The position numbers and the translations under genes were made by a program. Below are positions 55,201-63,077 of a DNA stretch of 64,000 nt, piece after piece. The DNA comes from Kitasatospora herbaricolor (GTDB lineage: Bacteria > Actinomycetota > Actinomycetes > Streptomycetales > Streptomycetaceae). The stretch spans positions 6,719,501 through 6,783,500 of the forward strand of contig NZ_JAUSVA010000002.1 of the NCBI RefSeq assembly GCF_030813695.1, given 5' to 3'. Position 1 is the stretch's first letter, and every line of letters starts with the position of its first letter. Under the pieces are notes generated by a model, which worked only from the letters and a program-made list of their open reading frames with translations, was not told where the DNA came from and did not search any database.

Positions 55201-58200
55201 CCCGGGGAGATCGAGGACGCCGTCGCCCTGCACCCGGACGTGGCCCAGGCCGCCGTGGTGGTCCGCGAGGACACCCCCGGAGTCAAGCGCCTCGTCGCCT
55301 ACCTCGTGCCCGCCGGACCCGGCGTCGACGTGGCCGGGGTGCGCAGCGACCTCGCCCGGCGCCTGCCCGAGTACATGGTGCCGTCGGCGCTCGTGGTCCT
55401 CCCCGAACTGCCGCTCACCGTCAACGGCAAGCTCGACCGCAAGGCCCTGCCCGTCCCCGACGCCACCGCCGCCGGCCGCGCCCCGCGCGACGCCCGCGAG
55501 GAGATCCTCTGCGGTGCCTTCGCCGAGGTGCTCGGCCTCGCCGAGGTCGGCCCGGAGGACCACTTCTTCGACCTGGGCGGGCACTCCCTGCTCGCCACCC
55601 GCCTGGTCGGCCGGATCCGCACCCTGCTGGGCAGCCGGCTGACCGTGCGCGACCTGTTCGAGGCGCCCACCCCGGCCGGCCTGGCCCACCGGACCGCCGC
55701 CGAGGGCGAGCCGCGCCCCGCGCTCGCCCGCCGCGAGCGCCCGGCCGACCTGCCGCTGTCGCACGCGCAGCGCCGGATGTGGTTCCTGCAGAACCTGGAC
55801 GACTCGGGCGCCACCTACAACGTGCCGCTGGTGGTCCGGGTCGCCGGGGAGCTGGACCTGGGCGCCCTGCGCGCCGCCGTCCGCTCGGTGACGGAGCGCC
55901 ACGAGAGCCTGCGCACCGTCTTCACCGAGCGCGACGGCGCCGTCTTCCAGCAGATCCTGGACGTCCCCGGGGCGGCCGGCACCGTCCACGTCGTCGCGTC
56001 CGGCGAGCACCGCCTCGCGGTCGACGTCGAGGAGGCGGTCCGGCACGGCTTCGACCTCTCCGCCGAGGCGCCGCTGCGGGTCACCGTGCTGGAGATCGCC
56101 CCGCAGGACCACGCCGTCGTGCTGCTCTTCCACCACATCGCCGGCGACGAGTGGTCGATGCTCCCCTTCATCGAGGACCTCACCACCGCCTACACCGCGC
56201 ACGCGGCCGGTGCGGCGCCCGCCTGGACGCCGCTGCCCGTCCAGTACGCCGACTACACGCTCTGGCAGAAGGAGCTGCTGGGCGACGCCGCCGACGCCGA
56301 CAGCCTGCACGCCCGCCAGGTCCGGTACTGGCGGGAGGCGCTGGCCGGACTGCCGCAGGAGCTGCCGCTGCCGATCGACCACCCGCGCGTCCCGGTGGCC
56401 GGCCACCGCGGCGACACCGTGCGGGCCCAGGTGCCGCCGGCCGTCTACCGCGGCCTGCGCGAGGCCGCCCGGGCCACCGGCAGCACCACCTTCATGGTGC
56501 TGCAGGCCGCCGTGGCGACCCTGCTGCACCGGCTCGGCGCGGGCACCGACATCGCCCTCGGCGCACCGGTGGCCGGTCGCTCGGACGCCGCCCTGGACGG
56601 CCTGGTCGGCTTCTTCGTCAACACCCTGGTGCTGCGCAACGACCTGTCCGGCGACCCGACCTTCGCCGAGCTGCTGACCCGCACCCGGGACACCGACCTG
56701 GCCGCCTTCGCCCACCAGGACCTGCCGTTCGACCGGCTGGTGGAGGCCGTCAACCCGCCGCGGGTGCCCGGGCGGCACCCGCTGTTCCAGGTGATGCTCG
56801 GCTACCAGCACAACGACGGCCAGGCCGGGCGGCTGCTCGGCCTGGAGAGCCGGATCCTGCCCTTCGAGCTGGGCGCGGCGAAGTTCGAACTCGACTTCAA
56901 CTTCGAGGAGACCCCCTCGGCGGAGGAGATCGACATCGCCTTCGAGTACGCCGCCGACCTGTACGACCGCTCCACCGCCGAGGCCCTGGTCGAGCGCCTG
57001 CTGGCGGTGCTGGAGCAGGTCGCCGCCGACCCGCGCCGCCGCATCGGCACCCTCGACGTGCTGACGGTGCGTGAGCGTGGGTTGGTGCTGGGGGAGTGGG
57101 CGGCGACGGCGCGGGAGTTGCCGGGGGCGTCGGTGGCGGATCTGCTGGCGGAGCGTGCGGCGTCGGTGCCGGGTGAGACGGCGTTGGTGTTCGGTGCGGC
57201 TTCGTGGACGTATGCGGAGCTGGATGCGCGGGTGAACCGGTTGGCGCGGTTGTTCGTGGCGCGTGGTGCGGGGCCGGAGCGGGTGGTGGCGCTGGGGTTG
57301 CCGCGGTCGTTGGAGATGGTGGCGGCGTTGTTCGCGGTGCTGCGGTCGGGGGCGGCGTACCTGCCGTTGGAGCTGGACTACCCGGTGGACCGGCTGGCGT
57401 TCATGGTGGAGGACACCGCGCCGGTCTGCCTGGTCACCGACTCCACCGCCGAGGCCCGGATGCCGGATGCCCCCGGTGTGACCCGGCTGCTGCTGGACTC
57501 GCCGGAGGTGGCGGCCGAACTGGCCGCCCTGCCGGCGACCCCGCTCGGCCTCACCGTGGACCAGGACGCGCCGGCGTACGTGATCTTCACCTCGGGGTCG
57601 ACGGGCCGGCCGAAGGGTGTGGTGACGCCGTACCGGGGTCTGACCAACATGCAGTTGAACCACCGGGAGGCGATCTTCGATCCGGTGGTGGCCTCGGCGG
57701 GCGGGCGGCGGCTGCGGATCGCGCACACCGTCTCGTTCTCCTTCGACATGTCCTGGGAGGAGCTGCTCTGGTTGGTCGAGGGCCACGAGGTCCATGTGAT
57801 GGACGAGGCGCTGCGCCGCGACGCCCAGGGCCTGGCGGACTACTGCGCCGAGCTGGAGGTCGACGTCGTCAACGTGACGCCGTCCTACGCGCAGGCGCTG
57901 GTGGAGTGCGGTCTGCTGGACGAGGGGCGGCATCGTCCGGTGCTGGTGCTGCTGGGTGGTGAGGCGGTGGCGGAGACGCTGTGGTCGAAGCTGCGGGACA
58001 CCCCCGGGGTGCTGGGTTACAACCTGTACGGGCCGACCGAGTACACGATCAACACGCTGGGTGGCGGCACGCTGGACTCGGCGACGGCGACGGTGGGCCG
58101 GCCGATCTGGAACACCCGTGCCCATGTGCTGGACGGCCACCTGCGTCCGGTGCCGGTCGGGGTGGCGGGCGAGTTGTACGTCTCCGGGGTGGGTCTGGCG

Positions 58201-58956
58201 CGGGGTTATCTGAACCGGCCGGGTCTGACGGCGGAGCGGTTCGTGGCGGACCCGTTCGGTGAGCCGGGGGCGCGGATGTACCGGACGGGTGACGTGGTGC
58301 GCTGGCGTCAGGACGGTCTGCTGGACTTCCTGGGCCGGGTGGACGACCAGGTGAAGATCCGCGGCTACCGCGTCGAGCCCGGGGAGATCGAGGACGCCGT
58401 CGCCCTGCACCCGGACGTGGCCCAGGCCGCCGTGGTGGTCCGCGAGGACACCCCCGGAGTCAAGCGCCTCGTCGCCTACCTGGTGTCAGGTGAGGGTACC
58501 CTTATCGAGGCCGCCTCGGTCCGGCGTATGCTGGCCGGGCGTCTGCCCGACCACATGGTGCCGTCGGCGTTCGTGGTCCTCCCCGAACTGCCGCTCACCG
58601 TCAACGGCAAGCTCGACCGCAAGGCCCTGCCCGCTCCCGGCGCCGCCGACTTCACGGCGTCAGGACCGCTGCGCGGCCCGCGGTACCCGAGCGAGAAGGC
58701 GGTGCACTCCGCGTTCGCCGAGGTGCTGGGCCTGCCCGCACTCGGGATCGACGAGAACTTCTTCGAGCTCGGCGGGCACTCGCTGCTCGCGATGTCGCTG
58801 CTCCAGCACCTGCGGGCCGCCTTCGCGGGCGAACTGTGCCTGGCCGACCTGCTGGCCCGGCCCACCGTCGCCGCGCTCGCCGAGTTCCTGGTCGACCGAA
58901 CGGTCCAGGCCGCCCTCGGCGAGTCGGCGGACGAGGCGGCGCCCTGCTCCGACTGA
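49267..58956 (+). CDS. Siderophore NRPS, modules 4-6 (C-A-T x3), no thioesterase
   Basis: 3229 residues from ATG 49267, or 3253 from ATG 49195, which overlaps the previous stop (ATGA). The 49195 stretch looks like spacer, so the later start is preferred. Module 4: C (HHLLLDG near 159), A4 with residues D-S-D-D-L-G-Y-V-D (unassigned), carrier Ser1045 in LGGDS with no E domain after it. Module 5: C with the active-site motif changed to HALLWDG (His1253, Ala1254), A5 reading D-M-E-N-L-G-L-I-N (N5-hydroxyornithine code), carrier Ser2107. Module 6: C (HHIAGDE near 2289), A6 with the same code as A5, carrier Ser3172. The protein ends 57 residues later without a thioesterase. The two hydroxyornithines supply hydroxamate donors for iron. 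Confidence 0.93.
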   Translation: MNDSTAPIDDSQPEGPAASALEDVYPLSSLQEGLLFHALYDQDARDVYVVQSYLDLSGPVVTARLAAAVDALLARHANLRAGFWYEDPEAVVQFVQRTVETPLREVDLTAQAGPAQDAAVAAAMDEDRHARFELDTPPLLRLALLRLDAERSRLVVTCHHLLLDGWSMPIIFRELLALYGSAGDPSVLPAVRPYKDHLALLATRDTAAAEAAWSAALAGFEEAHPVAPGAATATAAEPGLITRFADAELSAGIAAAARGRGLTLGNVANTLWGVLVGSLTGTSDVVFGTTVSGRPDDLPGAESMVGLFINTVPVRVRLRPGATLAGAAADVQREQAELLAHQHLGLGAIQRRSEVGGSLFDTLLVVENYQGGGDALREALDSAQGPAVTGPAVTGLGARDATHYPLGLTVLPGAELRVELEYRPDLFEPAEAERLTDRFLALLATFAADPDTPLARLDLLGAAERAALPAAVAGPVEPVPAGTVHDLFAASAARTPAAVALVAPDLAGRSTELTFAALADGVDRLARLLLRRGLGAERVAALALPRSAESVTAIFAVLAAGGAYLPLDLDHPDERLAMLLDDVRPAVVLTTREVAGRLPEVPGAVTLLLDDPAVAAALTALPGGPLTDTERGGPVHPGQAAYVIHTSGSTGRPKGVLIPHAGLANLAHDHLGGTFAEAAAGRRLRALSTASFAFDSSWDQLLWLVGGHELHVLGDSERRDAEAVVAHVREHRIDVLDLTPTYAQQLLDSGLLDGAHRPSLLLLGGEALPEGLWTRLRAEPGLTVLNYYGPTEFTVDALLADLADSTTPSVGRPLRNGRAYVLDPLLRPVPAGGRGELYLAGDQLARGYLGRPGLTAERFVADPFVADGMGAAPAEGGGRMYRTGDLVRRRADGTLDYLGRIDDQVKIRGHRIELGEIEAALAALPGVAHSAVLVRSGAVKRVVAYVVPAAGAVLDTEALHQALAARLPEYMVPSAYAVLDALPLTVNGKLDRAALPEDGLDFAGATAGRAAATATEELLCELYTEVLGLPATGAEDDFFRLGGDSISSIRLIGAARAEGLVLSPRDVFERRTPAALAALADERGAAGPAPAPAELPAATEAELAVVRAAAPELEIEDLWPVSPLQEGLLFEAGYDDQALDVYTSRDVVTLTARVPGPVLRAAVAAVLERHPNLRVGFLQEGLERPVQFLPRAVDVPLTEIDLGDLAPAAFEAELARLTEREAATRFDLTAPPLLRMVSVLAPGGGQRILITNHALLWDGWSAGLFLQELLTHCAGQPAPALGLPYRDFLGWLGAQDQEQGRAAWREALAGLDEPTLLAPQARERAALLPQEVTAGISAELTGRIAAFAREHGLTLNTVLSGAWGLLLAGLTAREDVVFGATVSGRPAELAGIDATIGMFLNTVPVRARLDGSESVAAFLVRLQEEQTALLAHHQVSLGEIQRGTGFGRLFDTLQVLRNTPADQGVRDRIRESLGVQQVVDVDATHFPLIFITNPGEALSFEWKFRPDVFERATVEEHAERLVALLGQLVDRPGLLVRELDVLTVRERGLVLGEWAATARELPGASVADLLAERAASVPGETALVFGAASWTYAELDARVNRLARLFAARGAGPERVVALGLPRSLEMVAALFAVLRSGAAYLPLELDYPVDRLAFMVEDTAPVCLVTDSTAAALMPAHPATLLLDADTVRAELAALPATPYRAGYSPDAPAYVIFTSGSTGRPKGVVTPYRGLTNMQLNHREAIFDPVVASAGGRRLRIAHTVSFSFDMSWEELLWLVEGHEVHVLDEALRRDAQGLADYCAELEVDVVNVTPSYAQALVECGLLDEGRHRPVLVLLGGEAVAETLWSKLRDTPGVLGYNLYGPTEYTINTLGGGTLDSATATVGRPIWNTRAHVLDGHLRPVPVGVAGELYVSGVGLARGYLNRPGLTAERFVADPFGEPGARMYRTGDVVRWRQDGLLDFLGRVDDQVKIRGYRVEPGEIEDAVALHPDVAQAAVVVREDTPGVKRLVAYLVPAGPGVDVAGVRSDLARRLPEYMVPSALVVLPELPLTVNGKLDRKALPVPDATAAGRAPRDAREEILCGAFAEVLGLAEVGPEDHFFDLGGHSLLATRLVGRIRTLLGSRLTVRDLFEAPTPAGLAHRTAAEGEPRPALARRERPADLPLSHAQRRMWFLQNLDDSGATYNVPLVVRVAGELDLGALRAAVRSVTERHESLRTVFTERDGAVFQQILDVPGAAGTVHVVASGEHRLAVDVEEAVRHGFDLSAEAPLRVTVLEIAPQDHAVVLLFHHIAGDEWSMLPFIEDLTTAYTAHAAGAAPAWTPLPVQYADYTLWQKELLGDAADADSLHARQVRYWREALAGLPQELPLPIDHPRVPVAGHRGDTVRAQVPPAVYRGLREAARATGSTTFMVLQAAVATLLHRLGAGTDIALGAPVAGRSDAALDGLVGFFVNTLVLRNDLSGDPTFAELLTRTRDTDLAAFAHQDLPFDRLVEAVNPPRVPGRHPLFQVMLGYQHNDGQAGRLLGLESRILPFELGAAKFELDFNFEETPSAEEIDIAFEYAADLYDRSTAEALVERLLAVLEQVAADPRRRIGTLDVLTVRERGLVLGEWAATARELPGASVADLLAERAASVPGETALVFGAASWTYAELDARVNRLARLFVARGAGPERVVALGLPRSLEMVAALFAVLRSGAAYLPLELDYPVDRLAFMVEDTAPVCLVTDSTAEARMPDAPGVTRLLLDSPEVAAELAALPATPLGLTVDQDAPAYVIFTSGSTGRPKGVVTPYRGLTNMQLNHREAIFDPVVASAGGRRLRIAHTVSFSFDMSWEELLWLVEGHEVHVMDEALRRDAQGLADYCAELEVDVVNVTPSYAQALVECGLLDEGRHRPVLVLLGGEAVAETLWSKLRDTPGVLGYNLYGPTEYTINTLGGGTLDSATATVGRPIWNTRAHVLDGHLRPVPVGVAGELYVSGVGLARGYLNRPGLTAERFVADPFGEPGARMYRTGDVVRWRQDGLLDFLGRVDDQVKIRGYRVEPGEIEDAVALHPDVAQAAVVVREDTPGVKRLVAYLVSGEGTLIEAASVRRMLAGRLPDHMVPSAFVVLPELPLTVNGKLDRKALPAPGAADFTASGPLRGPRYPSEKAVHSAFAEVLGLPALGIDENFFELGGHSLLAMSLLQHLRAAFAGELCLADLLARPTVAALAEFLVDRTVQAALGESADEAAPCSD
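51871..51903. repeat. Small palindromic insertion within NRPS module 4
   Basis: The segment adds about nine residues (MGAAPAEGGG) to A4 between the DG and RMYRTGD of a conserved motif; other A domains here have DGSR. The DNA folds as CCCC-G-GCC-GAA-GGC-GGGG, like the small palindromic units scattered in streptomycete genomes. The reading frame is kept. Confidence 0.55.
53881..55304. repeat. First copy of the A-domain direct repeat (A5)
   Basis: 53881-54278 matches 57052-57449 with a single noticed mismatch, and 54388-55304 matches 57565-58481 with few. Between the blocks only about 110 bases (residues after DST) differ. The repeat spans most of A5 and A6 and includes all specificity positions. 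Confidence 0.9.
57052..58481. repeat. Second copy of the A-domain direct repeat (A6)
   Basis: Partner of 53881-55304. The C and carrier domains on either side are not identical between modules 5 and 6, so only the A domain has been copied or homogenised. Both copies use TTG, GGT and GCG codons more than the rest of the NRPS gene. Confidence 0.9.
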
Positions 58957-59057
58957 CCGGCCCCAGACCCGACCGACCCCGAACCGGCCCCGACGGCCAC
59001 CCCCGAACCGGCCCCGACAACCACCCGATCCGACGCAGAGCCACCCGAGGAGACGAC

Positions 59058-59282
59058 ATGAGTGCCACCAACCCCTTCGAGGACGACGACGCCCGCTACT
59101 TCGTGCTGGTCAACGCCGAGAACCAGCACTCGCTGTGGCCGGCCTTCGCGGAGATCCCGGCCGGCTGGACCGCCGTGCACGGCGAGGACACCCGGCAGGC
59201 CTGCACCGAGTACGTCGACACCCACTGGACCGACATGCGCCCGGCGAGCCTGATCGCCCGCACGGAGGCCGTGGCGTCCTGA
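59058..59282 (+). CDS. MbtH-like protein
   Basis: 74 residues from ATG 59058 (GAGGAG 4 bases upstream). It has the full MbtH pattern: TNPFEDDDARYFVLVNAENQ, HSLWPAFAEIPAGWTAVHGE and the closing THWTDMRPASL. Such proteins bind adenylation domains and are needed for their folding or activity. It follows the last NRPS gene by about 100 bases and should serve one or more of the six A domains. Confidence 0.95.
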   Translation: MSATNPFEDDDARYFVLVNAENQHSLWPAFAEIPAGWTAVHGEDTRQACTEYVDTHWTDMRPASLIARTEAVAS

Positions 59283-59291
59283 CCGCCCGTC

Positions 59292-59317
59292 GGGGGGACG
59301 GCCCCGGCCGTCCCCCC
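59292..59317. terminator. Perfect hairpin between mbtH and the ABC genes
   Basis: GGGGGGACGGCC (59292-59303) pairs with GGCCGTCCCCCC (59306-59317) across a two-base loop. There is no T-run. It may end or attenuate the biosynthetic transcript before the transporter genes. Confidence 0.55.
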
Positions 59318-59394
59318 GGGCCCGCCCGAAGCCGCCCCCCGAGGGCCCGCCCGCTCCCACCCGACCGCCGCGACCAGACGGATGACCGATCGAC

Positions 59395-61230
59395 GTGAGC
59401 ACCCGACAGTCCGACCCCGCCGCCGACCCCGCCGCCGGACCCACTGACGGTCTGACCGCCGAGCAGCTGGCCGACGAGGGCCTGGAGCCAGGCGCGCTCT
59501 CCCCGGAGCGGCGCCGGCGCGCCCGGGCGCTGCTGCGCGGCTCCCTGCGGCCGCACCGCGCGACCGTGGCCGCCGCCATGATCGCCGCGGCGATCCGGCA
59601 GGTGGCCCTGCTCGCGGTGCCCTGGTGCGTCCAGAAGGCGCTCGACGAAGGCCTCCGGAAGCACGACGACCAGGCTCTGCTGCTCTGGTCCGCCGCCACC
59701 GCCGCCACCGCCCTGGTCCAGTTCGCCGGCCTCTACGGCTGGCAGTACTGGGCCGGCTTCGCCGATGCCAAGGTCGGCGCCGACCTGCGCGCCCGGCTGC
59801 TGCGCCACCTCTCCGGGCTCGACCGCGCCGCCCTCGCCTCCCGCGGCCACGGCGACCTCGCCATGCGCGCCACCCGCGACACCGACCTGGTCCGCGAATG
59901 GGTGCACGGCCTGGCCGTCTGGGTGGTGCTGGCGACCACCTTCGTGGTGGTGCTCCCCGCCCTCGCCGTCCTCGACCTCAGCCTGCTGCTGGTCACCCTG
60001 GGCACCCTGCCGTTCCTGGTCTGGGTGAACCTGTACTTCCCGAAGCGCTTCGCCGCCGCCAGCGGTGAACTCGCCCGGGTCCACGGCGAACGCGCCGACG
60101 CCGTCGCCGACCTGCTCCAGGTCGGCACCGGACTGCGCGGCACCGGCGGCCACCGTCCGCTGGTGGAGCGCCACCACCGCGCCAGTGCCGAGGTCACCGA
60201 GCGGACCGTCACCGCCGCCCGGATCGAGGCCGGCTGGGCCGCCGTCGCCCCCTTCGTCCCCCGCCTCGCGGTCGCCGCGGGCGTCGGCATCGGCGGCCTC
60301 GCCGTCCTCGACGGCCGGCTCAGCCTCGGCGGGCTGGTGGCCTTCACCTCCTGGATGGCGATCGTCACACTGGCCACCCGCGTCCTGGTCGACCGCCTGC
60401 TGGAGCGCGGCCAGGCCGACGTCGCGGCCGCCCGGATCGACGAGGCGCTGTCCATCCTGCCGGTCGTCACCGAACCGGAGGCCGGCCTGGCCGAGGCGTT
60501 GCCCGCCGAGGGCGCACTCACCTTCGCCGGCGTCACCGCCGTCCGGGACGGGCGGACCGTGCTCGGCCCGTTCGACCTGGAGGTGGCGCACGGCGAGTTC
60601 GTCGCCGTCCGCGGCGCCACCGGCTCCGGCAAGAGCACCCTGCTGCGGCTCGGCGTCCGGCTGGACGACCCGGACGCCGGCAGCGTCCGCTACGGCGGCA
60701 CCGACCTGCGCGAGGCCCGCCTCGACGAGGTCCGCACCCGGATCGCCTACGTCGCCCAGCGGCCCGTCCTGCTCTCCGGCACCGTCGCCGACAACCTCCG
60801 GCTCGGCCGCGACCTCGACGACGAGGCCCTGCACGAGGCCTGCCGCACCGCCGGCATCCACGAGCAGCTCGCCGCGATGCCGGGCGGCTACGACACCGAA
60901 CTCGGCGAGGGCGGCACCGCCCTGTCCGGCGGCCAGGTCCAGCGCCTCGCCATCGCCCGGGCGCTGCTCGGCGACCCGCGCGTCCTGCTGCTCGACGACT
61001 CGACCTCCGCCCTGGACACCGGCACCGAGAAGCTGGTGCTGGACCGGCTGAGGCGGTGGGCGGCCGGCCGCACCGTCGTCTTCGCCACCCACCGCTCCGC
61101 CGTCCTGGACGCCGCCGACCGGGTGGCCGTCCTCGGCCCCCGGCCCACCGCGGCGCCCGGAACCCCGGCCCGCACCACCGAAAGGCCCGCCCCCGTGACC
61201 CCGACCGCCGTGGAGGTGGCCCGTGGCTGA
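59395..61230 (+). CDS. ABC transporter, fused membrane/ATPase subunit 1
   Basis: 611 residues from GTG 59395. An N-terminal acidic extension is followed by six membrane helices and an ATPase domain with Walker A GATGSGKST, signature LSGGQ and Walker B LLLDDSTSALD. The usual catalytic Glu after Walker B is Asp here, which in heterodimeric exporter-fold transporters marks the degenerate site. It overlaps the next subunit gene by 8 bases, so the two form a heterodimer. Placement next to mbtH and a siderophore-interacting reductase suggests siderophore export, or import like IrtAB. Confidence 0.88.
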   Translation: MSTRQSDPAADPAAGPTDGLTAEQLADEGLEPGALSPERRRRARALLRGSLRPHRATVAAAMIAAAIRQVALLAVPWCVQKALDEGLRKHDDQALLLWSAATAATALVQFAGLYGWQYWAGFADAKVGADLRARLLRHLSGLDRAALASRGHGDLAMRATRDTDLVREWVHGLAVWVVLATTFVVVLPALAVLDLSLLLVTLGTLPFLVWVNLYFPKRFAAASGELARVHGERADAVADLLQVGTGLRGTGGHRPLVERHHRASAEVTERTVTAARIEAGWAAVAPFVPRLAVAAGVGIGGLAVLDGRLSLGGLVAFTSWMAIVTLATRVLVDRLLERGQADVAAARIDEALSILPVVTEPEAGLAEALPAEGALTFAGVTAVRDGRTVLGPFDLEVAHGEFVAVRGATGSGKSTLLRLGVRLDDPDAGSVRYGGTDLREARLDEVRTRIAYVAQRPVLLSGTVADNLRLGRDLDDEALHEACRTAGIHEQLAAMPGGYDTELGEGGTALSGGQVQRLAIARALLGDPRVLLLDDSTSALDTGTEKLVLDRLRRWAAGRTVVFATHRSAVLDAADRVAVLGPRPTAAPGTPARTTERPAPVTPTAVEVARG

Positions 61231-62944
61231 GCAGCCCCTGCTCCAGGACGAGGCCGACCAGCGGGCGGTACTGCGCCGCGCCGCGCCGTACCTGCGCCCC
61301 CACCGCGGCCGCCTGGCCGTGGCCCTCGGTGTCGGCCTGGCCGACTCCGCGGCCTTGGTGGCCGTCGCCCCGCTGATCGGCCTGGCCGCCGACTCGCTGG
61401 ACGACGGCGACCGCGGCGGGCTGGGCCTGGCCGTTGCCCTGCTGGTGGCGCTCGCGGCGGCGCAGCTGGTGCTGGCCCGGGTCGGCGAACTCCTGCTGAT
61501 CAAGGGCGGCGAGCAGGTCGTCCGGACCCTGCGTGAGCAGGCCGTGGAGAACCTGGCCACCGCGCCGCTGCGCTTCCTGGAGACCCACCGCGGCGGCGAG
61601 CTGCTGCGCCGGGCCACCGGCGAGGTCGCGGCGCTGGCCGCCTTCGTCCGGCTGCACCTGCGCAACATGGTCGCCTCGGCGGCGACCCTGGTCTTCACCC
61701 TGGTGATGCTGGCGGGCTACTCCTGGTTGCTGCTGCTGGTGCAACTGGCCGTCTTCCTGCCGCTGACCCTGCTGGTCACCCGCTGGTTCCAGCGGGACGC
61801 CGGCGCGGCGTTCGGCGGCAAGGCGGGTGCCGAGGCGACCGTCGCGGCGACCTTCTCCGAGACGCTGACCGCCCGTGAGGCGCTGCAGACCTCGCGCGGC
61901 CTCGCCGGCTGGACCCTGCGCTTCGAGCGGGAGAACACCCACGCGGTGGGCGCCGCCCGGCGGGCCGTCCGGGTGGAGAACCGGATCGACCTGGTCAGCC
62001 TGATCGAGGGCGCCGCCCTGGTGGTGCTGCTGCTGGCCGGCGGCTGGCTGGTCGACCGCGACAGCGTCAGCCTCGGCACCGTGGTGGTCTTCGTGGTCGC
62101 CGGCCGCAACCTCTTCGACTCCTTCGCCGAGCTCTCCCAGCTGGTCGGCGAGGTGCAGACGGCCAGGACCGGCCTCGCCCGGCTGCTGGACCTGCTGGCG
62201 GCCACCCGGCCGCAGGGCGCCGCCGCGCAGGCGCCGGCCGGCCTGCCGGCCCGCGGCGACCTGCGCTGCGTCGACGTGGAGTACGCCTACCGCGCCGACG
62301 GCCGGACCCTGCACGGCATCTCGCTGGACTTCCCCGAGGGCAGCCGGACCGGCGTCGTGGGGGAGACGGGCTCGGGCAAGACCACGCTGTCCAAGCTGCT
62401 CTGCGGCCTCTACCGCCCCGACAGCGGCGCGGTCACCTTCGCCGGTACCGACCTGGCCGACCTCCCGGAGGCCGAGCTGCGCCGCCGGATCGTCCTGGTG
62501 CCGCAGGAGGTGCGGATGGTGTCGGGCACGATCGCGGACAACCTGGCGCTGGTCCAGGGCGCCCCCGACCGGGCCCGGATCGAACGGACCGTCGACCAAC
62601 TGGGCCTGCGCGACTGGACGGAGGACCTGCCCGGCGGCCTGGACGCCGAGGTCGGCCAGCGCGGCGGCAACCTGTCGGCCGGCGAGCGACAGATCCTCGG
62701 CCTGGTGCGCGCGGTGCTCGCCGACCCGGCCGTCCTGGTGCTGGACGAGGCCACCGCCGACATCGACCCGGTGACGGCGGCCCGGCTGGAGCACGCGCTG
62801 GACGAGTTGCGTGCCGACTGCACCCTGGTGGTGATCGCGCACCGCCCGGCCACCATCGCCCGGATGCCGCGGGTGGTCCGGCTGGACGGCGGGCGGCTGC
62901 TCGTTGACGAACCGGCAGGTGGAGGCCTGAACGGGGGACGATGA
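61223..62944 (+). CDS. ABC transporter, fused membrane/ATPase subunit 2
   Basis: 573 residues from GTG 61223. It has six membrane helices (for example LAVALLVALAAAQLVLARVG; LLLLVQLAVFLPLTLLVTRW), then an ATPase domain with Walker A GETGSGKTT and Walker B VLVLDEATADIDP carrying the normal catalytic Glu. Its signature reads LSAGE rather than LSGGQ. Subunit 1 has the reverse pattern (LSGGQ with Asp). The pair therefore has one strong and one weak ATP site, typical of heterodimeric exporter-type ABC proteins. It is followed by an iron box and the reductase gene. Confidence 0.88.
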   Translation: MAEQPLLQDEADQRAVLRRAAPYLRPHRGRLAVALGVGLADSAALVAVAPLIGLAADSLDDGDRGGLGLAVALLVALAAAQLVLARVGELLLIKGGEQVVRTLREQAVENLATAPLRFLETHRGGELLRRATGEVAALAAFVRLHLRNMVASAATLVFTLVMLAGYSWLLLLVQLAVFLPLTLLVTRWFQRDAGAAFGGKAGAEATVAATFSETLTAREALQTSRGLAGWTLRFERENTHAVGAARRAVRVENRIDLVSLIEGAALVVLLLAGGWLVDRDSVSLGTVVVFVVAGRNLFDSFAELSQLVGEVQTARTGLARLLDLLAATRPQGAAAQAPAGLPARGDLRCVDVEYAYRADGRTLHGISLDFPEGSRTGVVGETGSGKTTLSKLLCGLYRPDSGAVTFAGTDLADLPEAELRRRIVLVPQEVRMVSGTIADNLALVQGAPDRARIERTVDQLGLRDWTEDLPGGLDAEVGQRGGNLSAGERQILGLVRAVLADPAVLVLDEATADIDPVTAARLEHALDELRADCTLVVIAHRPATIARMPRVVRLDGGRLLVDEPAGGGLNGGR

Positions 62945-62958
62945 CTGGTCCCCAGTGT

Positions 62959-62977
62959 GCAGGTTAGGCTAACCTAA
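62959..62977 (+). promoter_or_regulatory. Iron box upstream of the siderophore-interacting protein
   Basis: GCAGGTTAGGCTAACCTAA matches the iron-box consensus at all but the first two positions, the best of the four boxes in the window. It lies about 100 bases before the start codon and predicts a third iron-controlled promoter in the locus. Confidence 0.85.
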
Positions 62978-63077
62978 ATGACAGGATTGCCCTGTGCCGC
63001 CGCCCCGGCCCCGTCGGGACGGCGGCACAGGGACGTCCGGGCCTGCGCGCACACCTCCCACCGGATTGGGCTGAACG

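Noticed and set aside
36464..58410. Very long open frames on the minus strand opposite the NRPS genes (for example 2633 and 3160 codons)
   Set aside because: They are shadows caused by high GC3 in the sense genes; sequences are Gly/Arg/Pro/Gln-rich with no family features, and the plus strand holds clear NRPS domains.
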